Shown here one piece after another: positions 31,654 to 43,744 of a DNA stretch of 64,000 bases. Numbering within the stretch: the first letter of the stretch is position 1; each line of letters starts with the position of its first letter. This stretch comes from Lepidonotus clava. Taxonomy: Eukaryota; Annelida; Polychaeta; Phyllodocida; Polynoidae. The notes under the pieces were generated by a model. That model saw only the letters and a list, made by a program, of their open reading frames with translations, was not told the DNA's origin and did not search any database. The translations under genes were made by a program, and so were the position numbers. The stretch spans positions 3,748,001 through 3,812,000 of the forward strand of contig OW387133.1 of assembly GCA_936440205.1 (NCBI GenBank). The letters are read 5' to 3'.

Positions 31654-34600
31654 CTGAAATGAGAGGCAGAATAAAAAAAGAAAATTATTTTATTCTTCCA
31701 GACATTTTTCAATTCACTTCCTTTTCTGATTGTTTAATATTAATCTTTAATACCTATACTGAGTTACAAAGCTACATACTTTTAGATCAGTTGACAATTA
31801 CTAAAGGCCATATTCCACATTGTGTTGTTTTGTGCTAGCTAGCTCAAGTTTCATTTTATAGGCCAACATGTTGATATCTGACAATACAAGCAACCAAACA
31901 AAAAACATTTAAATTTGCTTTCAATCGGACTTGTATTGATCCACCGCAAGTATTGATCCACCGCAAGTACTTGTATTGATCAACCACATTGTATTGTTGG
32001 ATATTCTTTCCATTTCTATCTATCTCTCCAAGAAATATACTTAGCACAAACAATGGACAGTGGGGATGTGGCCTTTACGATTTGTACCTGAAGACATCAG
32101 GAACACAACAGAGTATCACACTTGCTATACCATTTGAAGGATTATTTAATATCCTATCCATTGTCAAACAACAAGTCTATGATATATAATCTCAATTTCT
32201 GAAATCAGGAATACAGCCCAACATAACAAGCAGAAGGGTGGGGAGCATAGGCACAGATCCATAACTATTGGTATCTGGAAATAAGTGCATCCAAAGTAAA
32301 TCCATAGATAATAGCTTGCGTTGACTCCTAAACATTTGCCTATATTCCACTTTCATTAAAACATCTCAAGTTGGACATAAAACAATGCAAATAGAAGTAA
32401 AGCACTGCAAGCTAATATTTTTCTTTTAACTACCAACCAAAAGGGAGGAGGAATGGGCCTAGAGGAGATCAGCCCATGAGGTATCTTCCCCATGATTTAG
32501 GACTGTATTCCAGCACCCAATTTCAGAAATCACCAGCAATAAGGATTAACATTGATAAGTTATATATCAGTCATAAGGATTTCATATTCTCTTTAAAGTA
32601 ATATGTAGCATGCAAGGGTTTTTCTTAAATTCCAATAACAAAACATTGAAATTGCTAAATTCCAGAGTCAAAATTGTCTAGTGTAAGAAAAATCTGCTCA
32701 CCTGCATCAATAAAGGATCTCGTGGCACCAATAAACACAAACACAGCGATCATCTGGGGGTTGGTCCAACACAGGGGCACCAGGAACCACAACGCCCCCT
32801 GCAGGATCTGAGAGACACCTAACGGCCCCCAGCAGTGACACTTCTGGTTGATAAGTGGTAGGGCAACAGCACCTAGCAAGCCACCTAGTGACCGGCCCGT
32901 GAAGATCCAGGAGACTTGCAATACAAGGATTTACTTTTATACACAATTATTTTTACGTTTTCAGAGTTTTTTTTGGAGTTTTAAGAGGTAGTTTAGTTAC
33001 CCAGTTACCAAAAGTTCCAAAAGGTTAGTAAGGTGGAAGACTGCACAGGTTTATGCAAAAGGTGTATAGTACAATAATCCATCATTAAGTATTAAGAAAT
33101 AGGATATCTATCAATTATATACAACACCTAAAAATGTAAGTAATAGACAGCCCCTAAACATACTGTGAGACAGGAATGTTGCAGTAATGTACAACACAAC
33201 ATAATCCTCCAGGTGAGTTGAGGCTACTGTGTCACATGAGACTTAGATCTAAGACTAACAATAATATAATGATAATATACTAATAAGATGATAATGATAA
33301 TATGATGACCCAGATCTTTAGTCATTATACACCTTTCCCATTATGCTACATAGTCTGCCACTCTTTCTACCTTTTGGGGTGCCTGGGGTCGCGCTAGGAT
33401 TAAAAATGCCCTAGCCACTGTGGCGAATTTCTTGCTTGATGGATTAGCCACATTCACATTTGATTAGCCACCTAGATTTACTTGTTTATAAAGTCAGATT
33501 AAGTATAATGTTTTATTTTATTGAGGTGTCTTTAAGATCTGTATTGTAACTTAATTGTAAATTTCAAAACAGATAACTTCAATAGTGAAGTAAACATTGC
33601 ATTGCATCAAGGTAATGTACAGTTAGTGACAGGCCTGAGGGTCTTGCCATTTCTTAATGACATGAAATTATTAAATTGTAACACCTAGGCCTACAGAAAA
33701 CTGCGGCAAGGATCTAACTCAAATAATTGAATATAAATGTGTATTGTCAAGAAACGTTATGCACAACACAAATTGATATGGTCAGGTTCGACCAAATAAA
33801 AGCCAGGTAAATAAAACATTCAAACCCTAATCATAAATACATTTGAATTTTTAAAGCTGTTGGAAGATGCAAACTGGTTTGAGTAAATATTTCGATCTTA
33901 ACCACTTGAGTTTCCACATGTCTAACTCCTGATGTACTTTTGAACCTAAGAAATTATGAATAGATAACAGTTTCTTGATCTGGCAGGTCCCTATCCACAA
34001 ACATAATGAGGTTACAGTTAGGCAAAGAAAATGTTGTGTCAAGGTTTCCCGAACAACCCTTTTATTTTACCCAAGCCCTAAATTAAGTTTTTTAAAACTT
34101 TTTGAAAGTGTTTTTAAAACAATAAAATGAGACTAAAATGTATAAATGGATTGCATGTGCATCATCAAAATATGTATTACAAATGTAAAAAATCGTTACA
34201 GAAGGTGATTCAGGGATATCCTTCATTTTGAACACAATCCAAGTCTACCATTACCATTAAAAGAATATCTATAAATAAGGTAAAATTCCATCCTACTCAC
34301 CCTATTTATTTTGAGGAATGAAACCTGAACACAAGTATTCGTATTTTTTAGCCTAATCAAAGTAAGAAATACAGAAGATTTTGGAATACTGTATTGCAAA
34401 AACATGAGTTTTCTTGACTTGTGGGGTGTTTGGATGTTTTGGAAAAGGACTCGCAGTGTGGCGAATCTGGGAGCCAGTTGTCCTCGCCACACAGAGTTTG
34501 GACTCGCAAATGCGAGAGTGGCGAGCGGCTAGCGCGAGCCCAGGGTGCATGCTAATAGGGCCATTTCACTTCATATTAATTAACTATCCAAGGGAAATAG

Positions 34601-36985
34601 ATACACCAGAGCGGCAGTACTTTATTAAAAAAGATATATTACTTTATTTTGGGAACTGCTCCCAAAACACATAAATTCCAGTTGGTACTAAGTCCATTCA
34701 GAAATATAAGTGTTAACCATCTTAATCTCAAAATAGAATAACTTTAAACAAGGTGGACCACGGACAAGCTGAGGACAATGTAATTGCTGGGATCCAAAGT
34801 GCACTAGTGGGTATGGGGCTTCACAGTGTTTCTAAAGGGTCTCCCAGTATTCTTTTTTTATCAAACGATACTCATTTACATGAAGTATGGGTATTATACA
34901 GTGATGAATCAGACGACAATATAAATGTGAATTAAGTATACATTTGAATAAGTACACATATCAGTATATTACTGTCTCCAAGTGAACAACAGGTTTTACC
35001 CTAGCTGTCCATTCTTTACCTTATACTTGATTTCGCTATAAGTATAGTCTTTTACCTTGGGCTATGGAAGCCCGTGTGAGGCTGGCCAGGTCCAGCAGGG
35101 TAGCTCCAGGCATGGAGGTGGCCAGGCCCTGTTGGGGGAAACAGTATGTAATGTTAAGCAGTTGTTCCAGAAGCAGGGTTGTGCCTCCAGGGAGATGCTC
35201 TTCGCTAGCAGGTGATCAGGCCCCGTAGAGGGATGCAGTATATTAGAGCAGCAGTCTCGTCCAATCATTGTTAGGTTAGTTTAATGACAGAATAACTGGT
35301 GGCATGTTTCACCCTTTTAAAACTTAATAATGCCACGTCATTGGTCATGCCAGGAATTTGGGATGGCGTTAAGAGAGTTAAAAGGTAACAAATAGCGGCA
35401 TCCTGACGGACGAGAATGCAGTATTAAGGTTAGGGAATCATCCCAGAATTTGAGGCAGGGTTCAGTTGTACATGCAGATGGACAGGCCCTGTAGGGGAAG
35501 TAGTATATAAGATTAATGTTACAGTAAACAATAATTGATACATTCTTCTGTTTTTCCCACAATATACAGCATGGTTATTGGAGAGTAAATTAGTTTACAT
35601 TGTCACTTTGAGTTATTTTCCATTTCAATCATGAACTACAGCTCTACAGTTCCATTGAACACTTTTTCAATTAATGTATTATCATCGGGGAAAGTTCATA
35701 TCGAATGTCTAGTGGCTATATTACAGGTCACTTAGCTATTTCCCCTTTCGGATGTTTATGAAAACATGATGCTATGGATATTGTATTTGTATGGGAGAAT
35801 TTCATACAGAGCAGGAGATTTATATTCTGAATAGACACTCCATGAGGATACCCATTTCTTATTTACATATACAAATGCAACACTTCAAACAATCAACTTG
35901 TATATCTTAGAAGCAAGAAATAGCCATATTATTGATAGGCCATCCCTGTAATAACCTAAGCATGCTTCAAAAATTAAGTTACAATTTACAAATGATTATA
36001 ATACTCCTGTGGCCTGTTGCACAATGACATTTTGTAACAGCACAAGCTCGAGGATAAGAACGGTTGTGTAACAGCACAAGGTTGCATTGTTATGAAATCC
36101 TTATATCTCTGTATCTACTGGATCAAATTAAATTCTGTAAATTGATGTAAAAAGGGGAAAAAATATCAAAAAATCCTGTAAAGATTATAACACATTACGA
36201 CTATTCTAAAGAATTTCTTTGAGTGTCAAACATGTGTGTTACAACAAAAGTAGCAACGAAATGTTGGGTTGTTTTATTATTTTCGTTGTTACAAAACCCA
36301 TTGTGCAATGGGCCACTGGTATTGTTTCAGTGTCATTCTGATGTTGTGTAAATCCCAATGAAAACATGCATATAATCAATATTTTTACACATGTGATTAT
36401 CATGTTATATTGGTGACTTGTAAAATGAGGAGTAAAACATAAAAGCAACATCTTTCTGAGACATTGGTTTTTGATACAGGTAATCGCAGAGTAAGAAGTG
36501 CCATAGGTTTTACATGTGTTTGACCCAAATTATGACAAATTAATGTGAAAAATAAAAGATAATTTCCTTATATATACCTTTTAAAACACAATAAAAGGAT
36601 GAATTTTTTTTTGACTTTCATTGAGCATGGAATATGCTTCAACAACTATTAATACTAGAGATATTTTAAGGATATTCCAAGTGTAGACTTTAATTGGGAA
36701 TCCCCCGCTTTCAATTAAAGGGATTCCCCAACTCGCAAAAATGACTGGAAAGGAACTTCGTCTTTAGAACCAGAAATTGGGTTCTTCTTTATCCCAGAAT
36801 GTGGGGTCTAAATGGTTAACAAAAAGAGAGGCCAGTATGCTTACGTGGGCAATGAAGGCAAAGTAGATGATGCAAGTCAGTGCAAACAAACGTCTCCAGG
36901 TAGATGGATGACCTTGACCCTTGACCTTCTCCTGACCCCCTGGTATAGGGGGCAAGAAGCCCATGCTGACTTCCTCCTGCTCCAT
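30545..36985 (-). CDS. MFS sugar transporter, MFSD4/NaGLT1-like (gene B, complete)
   Basis: This is the second complete copy, 511 aa, with coding exons 36845-36985, 35056-35128, 32702-32914 and 30545-31653 of exactly the same lengths as gene A. The domain layout is the same: TM1 in exon 1, the GATLLDLA loop in exon 2, GRSLGG and TM2-TM4 in exon 3, and DMWG, GIGALIAPLIAEPF and TM5-TM12 in exon 4. Compared with gene A by eye, exon 4 has 18 substitutions in 361 residues. Several cluster in TM7-TM8 (LLCLFTFAYC versus LLYLFYFASC) and TM10, where substrate contacts may lie. All splice sites are canonical and no stop interrupts the frame, so both copies look functional. The predicted role is plasma-membrane monosaccharide uptake, as for the NaGLT1 family; the substrate is not shown. 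Confidence 0.92.
32702..32914 (-). CDS. Gene B coding exon 3
   Basis: This encodes SWIFTGRSLGGLLGAVALPL... to GATRSFIDA. It differs from gene A at one codon (CRC to CHC) that I can see. The acceptor is TTGCAAG and the donor GCAG|GTGAGC. Confidence 0.92.
33383..34543. mobile_element. Non-autonomous TIR DNA transposon in intron 2 of gene B
   Basis: The element is 1161 bp with ends CTGGGGTCGCGCTAGG and, inverted, CTGGGCTCGCGCTAGCC. It is flanked by a direct GGTGC repeat. The homologous site in gene A (about 9390-9400) is uninterrupted, giving a clear empty site. No transposase ORF is seen. Confidence 0.8.
35056..35128 (-). CDS. Gene B coding exon 2 (73-nt micro-exon)
   Basis: This encodes GLATSMPGATLLDLASLT plus RASIAQ. 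The acceptor ends CAACAG and the donor is GTAAAAG. Its residue sequence is identical to the gene C exon. Confidence 0.9.
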
Positions 36986-37030
36986 GGAGCCCTACTCCGG
37001 AAACATAGGTCTGCAATGTAAACAACTTTA
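35700..37030. repeat. Duplicated block around gene B exon 1 (paired with 16680-17720)
   Basis: The intron 1 and exon 1 sequence is collinear with gene A. Gene B carries an extra segment around 36000-36310 with inverted GCACAATG / CATTGTGC motifs, absent from gene A. Confidence 0.75.
36845..36985 (-). CDS. Gene B coding exon 1
   Basis: This encodes MEQEEVSMGFLPPIPGGQEK... to FALTCIIYFAFIAH, ending at a CAC|GTAAG donor. The 25-nt 5'UTR part reaches 37010, next to a TTTACATTGCAG acceptor. Confidence 0.9.
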
Positions 37031-37930
37031 TTGATAATGCTCTAGTGATAGACAAGTGAACTGACAATATAATGCACATGTAAAGGTTGTGAAAACTATG
37101 ATAACATCAATTCCAATATAATGCTTTTTTATTTACTTTTGAGAAAACTTTTGAGAAAATGTTTTCTATAACAGATAGTAGCTTATAAACATTATTAGTA
37201 ATTACCCAAAAAGAAGTTTGAGGTTTGATGCCATTTCAATATCTATGGTCATATCATAGCAAGAACAGAGTTTGACAATTCTGCCTTTGATGAGTAGAAC
37301 TATGAAATGAACAAATCTGTGAGAAGATTGAGACCATATCCCTACACATTTACCAAGTGTGCTTTACCTCTGATGATCCCCAGCCAGTCACCATATCTAA
37401 TCCAACAAAATGATAATATCAAGTTAGATAAACTAAGACCAAGGCCCCCACAAGCTCGCTATGCTTATCAAGACAAGTCAAGTTGTATGTTCCGATGTGT
37501 GAACAGGTTCCTGCTCGCCAAAACAATGAACATTATTGTGATACCAATAATTCTTGTATTGTGGCGTAGTCTGTGTATTCATATAATTAACAATAATAAA
37601 ATGGCTGTCTAGATATTTGTCTGAATACTGAGAGTGATATTGTATATGCTTGAACTAATGCTAACATAAGCTTAAATCTAACCTTATTACAATGTTTACT
37701 TCATGAAATCTATATTATAGAACAGGGTTAGTGAGCCAACATACTAGTTTCATTCCTCAGTATATAAGGCATCACAATATCTATTTATAAGTAAATCCAT
37801 TTATGACAACTAGCTATATAATGTAATTATGAAATATTATTGTATTATGATATATTTCATTTGTAAAATATATCTGAAGCTTAAACAACTCAGTATATAT
37901 AATAATGATGAAGGGGACACAAGGTTTAAT
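37031..37930. other. DNA upstream of gene B, no gene seen
   Basis: AT-rich, no convincing coding sequence. Similarity to the upstream regions of genes A and C is lost shortly beyond 37030. Confidence 0.4.
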
Positions 37931-37934
37931 AATA

Positions 37935-38706
37935 GAGAGTTTTTGCAAGCTTCCCCGATCTCAGTCCCCCGATCCGTATCCTGATGAGTTGGATTGGAGG
38001 GTCTTGAAATACACCAGACTTTACCTGCAGAAATTTGCCTTTTAAACCTATTAAATGTTTGATTGCCTGTGGCGCATGCCAGTGCTAATAAAAAGAACCC
38101 CCACTCTCAGACTGTGTTATATAAGCAATTCCTAGATATTTATAGCAAGAAGAGAGGTAGATCCGTAGGGGCACTGTGGTCAGCAGGGCCAGTGCTGAGG
38201 CCTCCCCTATTACATGAATGTACCTTTCCAATGAAACTTTTATGTTAGTTTCTAAATCAACTTTCTTGCACCTATCATGAATATATACACGTTCAATACA
38301 TATAGATAAGAGGTGAGTTTTCTTCTTATTTGAGACACAATGCAATCTAATGGTAAGTAATGGGAAGGAGATCTGTATGCCTGTGTGTCCCTGATCAGTG
38401 GGCCTACAGGTGGGGGCAGCAGACCGTGACTTGGGGCCAGTGAGGTCTGCACTCAGACACATTCATATTTATCAAAATATACATACACAAAATCAACATA
38501 ATCCAGTTGTTCCTTTTCAGGTTTACATATGAGAATCTCGTTATTCTGAAACATGTTACATTTCTGATAGATTTGATTCAGGGAGAATTTAGGTTAATAT
38601 TGCTTCCCTCATTGATAACATTCTCTATGTGGACCATTCATCTATAGCCCTGAGATCCGTTTCGGGATCGGGGCACTGAGATACACGTGGGTTGCAAAAA
38701 CTCTCT
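37935..38706. mobile_element. TIR element (about 770 bp)
   Basis: The left end TAGAGAGTTTTTGCAA is inverted at the right as TTGCAAAAACTCTCTA. Inside both ends are further inverted GATCTCAG / CCCCGATC motifs. Short ORFs inside have no recognisable product, so it is non-autonomous. Confidence 0.75.
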
Positions 38707-38937
38707 AATTGGTCATCACAATCCTACTGTATCCCACTTTCCAAGCAGTCCTCTCATACGCAAAACACTGTCTGATAACCCATACTCTGTAACTATACAC
38801 ACTTCCAGTGAAACAATCCAATCCAAACAGTATACCATTACATTGAAACAATCATAGAAAATATTCCCAACAGTACACAAGGCAGGTGTTCTTTAATGTG
38901 ACTAATAAACAGGGTCATGCAAACAACATCAGCAGCA

Positions 38938-39489
38938 CCAGGTGCCAGTGAATATAAAGTATCATAGTGCCATGATCCCTACTATCCAAGAAATCATGCC
39001 AAATTTCATGTGATTATCTTTATTATGTAGGATTTTTCTAATTGTCTAATTCAAAGGTGGTGGCTTTGTTTGCATCTGGTACATCATGCACAGTGCACTT
39101 TTCTGTGTGTGATGTCACAGGAATACAAGGTGAAAAAAAGAAAACTTCAAAAATGAAGTCCTTTATTTTTAATGAGTCTAATAGTGTTACAATAAATTAC
39201 ACTGAGTGATTTATGCAAAAAGAAATGTGGGAAAAAGTCACTTTTATGGATTTTCAAATTATGGATTTTAAAAATTGAAAATAAAGACTTTTGTGTGTGA
39301 CGTCACACAGAGACGTCCCTTTTCAGTTTGACAGGACATCACTACATGTTCTGATAGGAAAACATCATTAAATATCAAAAGGAGATATCTGTAGCAATAC
39401 AAATTTTACGTTCCCCTTTCTAAGCATTAGACCTAAGATATAAAATGAAAATTGAAAGAATATTGAATATCACTGGCCCCTCCCTTTAG
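38938..39489. repeat. MITE with CRE-like palindromes, copy 1
   Basis: The ends match GGGCCAGTGAATAT (left, diverged) and its complement ATATCACTGGCCCCTCCCTTTA (right). It contains TGATGTCA at 39110 and TGACGTCA at 39298 in GTGTG/CACAC settings. Related to 55991-56551. Confidence 0.6.
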
Positions 39490-39669
39490 GAAATGATCCC
39501 TGTTGTGTTATTCATTTTTTAATTCATGTCACAAAGCAGCATGTCGATTTTAAGAAATGGCCATCTCGCTGTATCGGGTTTAATGGTCCAGGGCCCTTAC
39601 CAAACGAACCCTCAGTGATAGTTTTTCTATATTGGTTCAAATATTCTTCAATATGTCAATCTTCATATT

Positions 39670-39984
39670 GCTTCAAATACTCTTCCATTACAATACAGAA
39701 GAGACTTATTTTTACTGACAATGATCTATAGACTGGTACAAACTGATAATATTTTATTAAAACCAGCTATTAGAAACACTAGGCAAAATCAAGCGCCTGT
39801 CATATTGATAAAAACTACTGACTCCACCAAATGCTTGAATTCACCTTATTATGTGGCCGCTGGTTTATGGAATGCTTTATCATGTGAGACAAGATTGTCT
39901 CCAACAATAGATAATTTTAAGAATATCATAAAACTTTCATTATTCGAAAATTATAGGATAGACAATCGACAAGTCATAAGTTGA
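39670..39984 (+). mobile_element. LINE ORF2 3' fragment
   Basis: The frame reads LPLQYRRDLFLLTMIYRLVQT, then CLNSPYYVAAGLWNALSCET and TIDNFKNIIKLSLFENYR. This is the C-terminal pattern of CR1/L2-type ORF2 (R-lL-MxYR, WN-LP-like, FK-xLK-xLF). No RT core precedes it, so it is a 5'-truncated insertion, a different family from the LINE at 10603. Confidence 0.65.
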
Positions 39985-40742
39985 TAATATTTTGATGTAA
40001 CCTGTTATGAATTTGTAGACTTATGCTGAATAAGGACAAATGTAATTCTTTATTTGCTATAAAATAGTAAATTCATCTCATTATCATCTCTCATCTCATC
40101 ATAAATGGTCAATGTGTCACCCATTATTATTATTCTGTCAAGCTCACAATGTTTTTTGCTTAAGAATCTGATATACAGTCTAATAGTATCTGCATACAAA
40201 AGGGAGACCAGATTGTTGAATTTGATTTTGTAGCAGAATAAATAAAAATGTTTCAAAAAAATGATAATAATAATCCATAGCCAAAAGGAAATTACAATTT
40301 ACTATTTGGTTTTTCACCTGGAGCATAGAAAACAATAGAGACCTTTACTGTAGGTTCCTATGGGAAATGCCTAACTTTTTTCACCACAAAATTCATGGAA
40401 ACAAATTATCCAGTGTTTTTTTCGACAAAATTGTTACAGATCTCAAGTATTGATAAGGACAATGTATGAAAAATGTTTTATTGTATTTTTACCGTTTTAA
40501 ACATGATGCTCCCATAGCATCTCTATGGTAATAATTGACATACTGTCTCTCTGCACAGCTGTATGTAAATAGTATATAGAGCCAGTCAGTGAAAATCACC
40601 AGGTGGCAGTATTGGGACTAGTTATAAGTATCTTTAACCGGCTGATAAACCTCCTTATAAACCACCTGATAGTCAGAGCAGGTCATGACCCGAAACCCAC
40701 GATGTGTACGATAGGGTACAGATTGGAAGGTATAATTAGAAT

Positions 40743-41034
40743 AAAGGTCATATTCGACTATGCAGTGGAGGACAGTTTGTGGTGGGCGTTTTTGCCACTA
40801 CAAATAATTTGCGTTTCAGATACCAACATATTGGTTTCTGCCATCGCAAGCAATCCATAGAAAACCTATATATATTTACTTGCAGTGGCACTTGGGGTTG
40901 GCCAATGCAAGTAAGAACGCAAGCAAATGCCTATATTCCATATTGCGGTGCTTGGTTTCATTTGTGGTGGTGGTAAACACTGCTAAATTAGTCCTCACTG
41001 CTAGCCAAACACCACACAGTGGAATATGGACTTA
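40743..41034. repeat. MITE, AAGGCCATATTCCACT-TIR family, short copy
   Basis: It starts AAGGTCATATTCGACTATG and ends with the complement-like CACAGTGGAATATGGACTTAA. About 290 bp, non-coding. A larger relative lies at 62619-63330. Confidence 0.6.
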
Positions 41035-41689
41035 AACCTCCAGATTATGTGCACAATACTCTTGATTGTTCAGTGAGTATATCAAAGGCTTTCTTACGCT
41101 TAATATATATGACACGCTTTTCTGTGTACATCTAGATTCATTTTGACAGAGTAAACGGGTGTCATTGAAAGGAAATATGAAATATTTGATCAAAAATAAA
41201 AGAAATTTGAATTTCAGGGTCAATAATCAACCCAGAGGATACATGAGGGAAGGGTATTTAATCGGTCAGTTGTACCTCTTTCAAAGGCAATAAAAACAAT
41301 GGGTCCCCAAGAATTTCCAGTGTGGCATCATAAATTGGAATTCCTCAATAAAGTAATAAAAATCAAGTGAAAAAAAACAGGCACAAAGTGAAATCAATAA
41401 TTATGTAAAATGCCCCTTTAATGTATAAATATGAGGGAGAATGAGCGTTTTTTTCCACTTTGCAAAAGGAGTCAAAAGCATTGAAGAGTGCTCCAAAGTA
41501 ACAACACTTTGTGATTTCGAGAAAGTAAGGAAATTTAGTCATCTAAAATTAACTGTGAAACCCCTTTTACACCATATTCAAATAGCTAGGTACGCGTCCA
41601 AGCTTTACCATGGGTCTTAACATATTTACTGTAGTCATTTGAGTTATGAAACGTTTGTCGTTTTTTAGCACGTTATACCTTTGACCCCC

Positions 41690-42110
41690 TTAAAGGTACA
41701 TGATGCTGTTCAGGGCGCCATAATTGCCCTTCATTTGTATGATTCTGGTTCAAGTAATTAAGTGTTATATAAGCAAAACCGCCCTCTTTTTTAGTTGATT
41801 TGAGAAACTTTTTTTCAGAAACCGTGACTATTATTCGTTTAGTGTTTAATATTTGCATTCATAGCATTAGAAAATAATGGCCAAGTTTAAAGAAAAAGAC
41901 ATTGTTAGTTTTTTCACTGAATAAATTTTAGTTTACCTATTGAAACCAATGGTTTAGACGTAGTTTTTAAAGGCCAATATCTTTCATCGCAAACGATAAA
42001 TAGTGATCTTTTTCTTATCTATATGAACTGCTTCAGGTTTAAAGAGCAAAATTATCCAAGATATCTTATTGTGGATTCTAAATCATATTGAACAGCATTG
42101 TGTACCTCTG
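41690..42110. repeat. TIR element (about 420 bp)
   Basis: The left end TAAAGGTACATGATGCTGTTC is inverted at the right as GAACAGCATTGTGTACCTC. Non-coding. Confidence 0.7.
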
Positions 42111-42764
42111 AGCACCTACTAGTTGTACCTTTTCTAAACCCCAAATCCAACTTTCTATCATAAGAATTAGTTACTTACTCAATTTGAACTTTGTTTCTTA
42201 ATCCAAATTTGTAGTCTCCTAAATGCACGATAATGCATTCTGCGGAAGCGTTAATCCAGAGAGCAATTCACTAGTCCTGAAACCTCAAATTCTTTTTTAA
42301 GGCAGTAACTGCTTGTTAAAAACAAAATGGCGGCTCCCTTTCCCGCCCTTTGAGCAGACGACAATTATGTCAGTTACAAGCGGCCCCAGAACGCTGCCTT
42401 GGCGTTCTGCGGCCCTAAGCCAACTGCTTAAATAACCACAACACATTAGGGACGGCGTTATATAGTCTCAGGGCACGAGAATAAAAGTTTAGAGTATTTC
42501 CTGCACGACCGGAAGAGCTATACCGAGAGGAAAGTTAAATGGTTCTTTTATAACCCCCTTACATCCCCAATTTTGTTGTCTACTTTAAGGGTTCCTTTTT
42601 TTTTTTATCAATTATTGTGTACTGAATTTCACTTAAGCACTTTAAAAGTATTTCAAAGGGAAAACAAGGAATACCTTGTGATATCTTGTGTCAATTAAGA
42701 GTTTACAAAAGTTTCATAAAAATATGCCACGAGGAAAGTATCTATCATTGTCTACAAATGTTCT
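42111..42764. other. Non-coding stretch with a YY1-like motif
   Basis: No gene is seen. It contains AAAATGGCGGCTCCC near 42325, which resembles an animal YY1 core-promoter site, and a short inverted repeat around GAACGCTGCCTTGGCGTTC. There is no adjacent ORF to support a promoter. Confidence 0.25.
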
Positions 42765-42990
42765 GTAAGGTAACCCAAAAGCTCCATAAGACAATACAAA
42801 ATCTTCATAGGGCAACCCAAACGCTCTGTAAGGCAACTTAAAAAGCTCCGTAAGGCAACCAAAGAGCTCCATAAGGCAACCCAGGAGCTCTGTAAGGCAA
42901 TACAAGAATCTGTAAGACAACTCAAATAGCTCAAATAGCAAATAACTCAAAAGGCAGCCAAAAACCCTATAAGGCGTTTCTAAACTACTG
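42765..42990. repeat. Degenerate minisatellite, unit about 22-24 bp
   Basis: There are about ten imperfect copies of AGCTCYRTAAGGCAACYYAA. The resulting long minus-strand open frames are a by-product of the repeat. Confidence 0.7.
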
Positions 42991-43744
42991 TAGGCCAACC
43001 TAAACGTGCATATGCATGTATGTACGTGTGTGTGTTTTTGTTTTGTTTATTTGTTGTTGTTTTTGGGGTTTTTTTGTTCTTTGGGTATATGTATACCCAA
43101 AAAAAGCATTTTAAAAAGTGTGTTTATTCCGTGACACAAACAAGCCTTGCCCGGCCTAAAGCCAGGCCCTTTATCCTATTCGGAGAACAGCCCTGAATGG
43201 GGGTCAAACCTCTAAATGGCTTAATGCACGCTGGGAGGAACATGTTGTTCAAGGGTTTAAGCCCACTCACTCCTGGCTACTTCTTGTCGTTAGATCTTAA
43301 AGGTAACTTATCCTAATTGGTTTTTAACCTATATACTATATACTGAACATTGCACGACCCATACACTGACTCATATGCCGTGACTGATGTGGGCGCAATG
43401 ACTAATGGGGTAGAGAAATTGGGATTTCTTTTATTTGATTTTAATTTTGGGAACCACAGATAGCCTACTTGTTGAATTTAACCTGCAGGTTAAACTAGAT
43501 CAAGATGTATGCTTGATAATAAGTCGACAAATCATGACGCTTGAATTTTGATCAACCATATGTAGTTTAACATGTTGGAAAACAAGATGGAAAACTATCA
43601 CCAGTATTTTCTCAATTTACATCCACATAAATTTATTATTCTTTAAGTTATTAAAAAATTGATCCATCACTGAGGGAAATTCAGCAATTTATAGAATATT
43701 TTCTATAGATTACCTACGATATTCATTTAGCGGAGCGGGTCACA

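Larger units (their letters stand above)
28650..35580. repeat. Duplicated block containing gene B exons 2-4 (paired with 5560-10230)
   Basis: The region is collinear with gene A through exons, introns and the 3' flank. It differs mainly by two insertions present only here (about 28970-30150 and 33383-34543). Exons are about 95% identical at the protein level, and introns match over long stretches. Confidence 0.85.

Noticed and set aside
42325-42345. YY1-like promoter motif as evidence of a gene
   Set aside because: One short motif without an adjacent ORF, splice sites or conservation is not enough.
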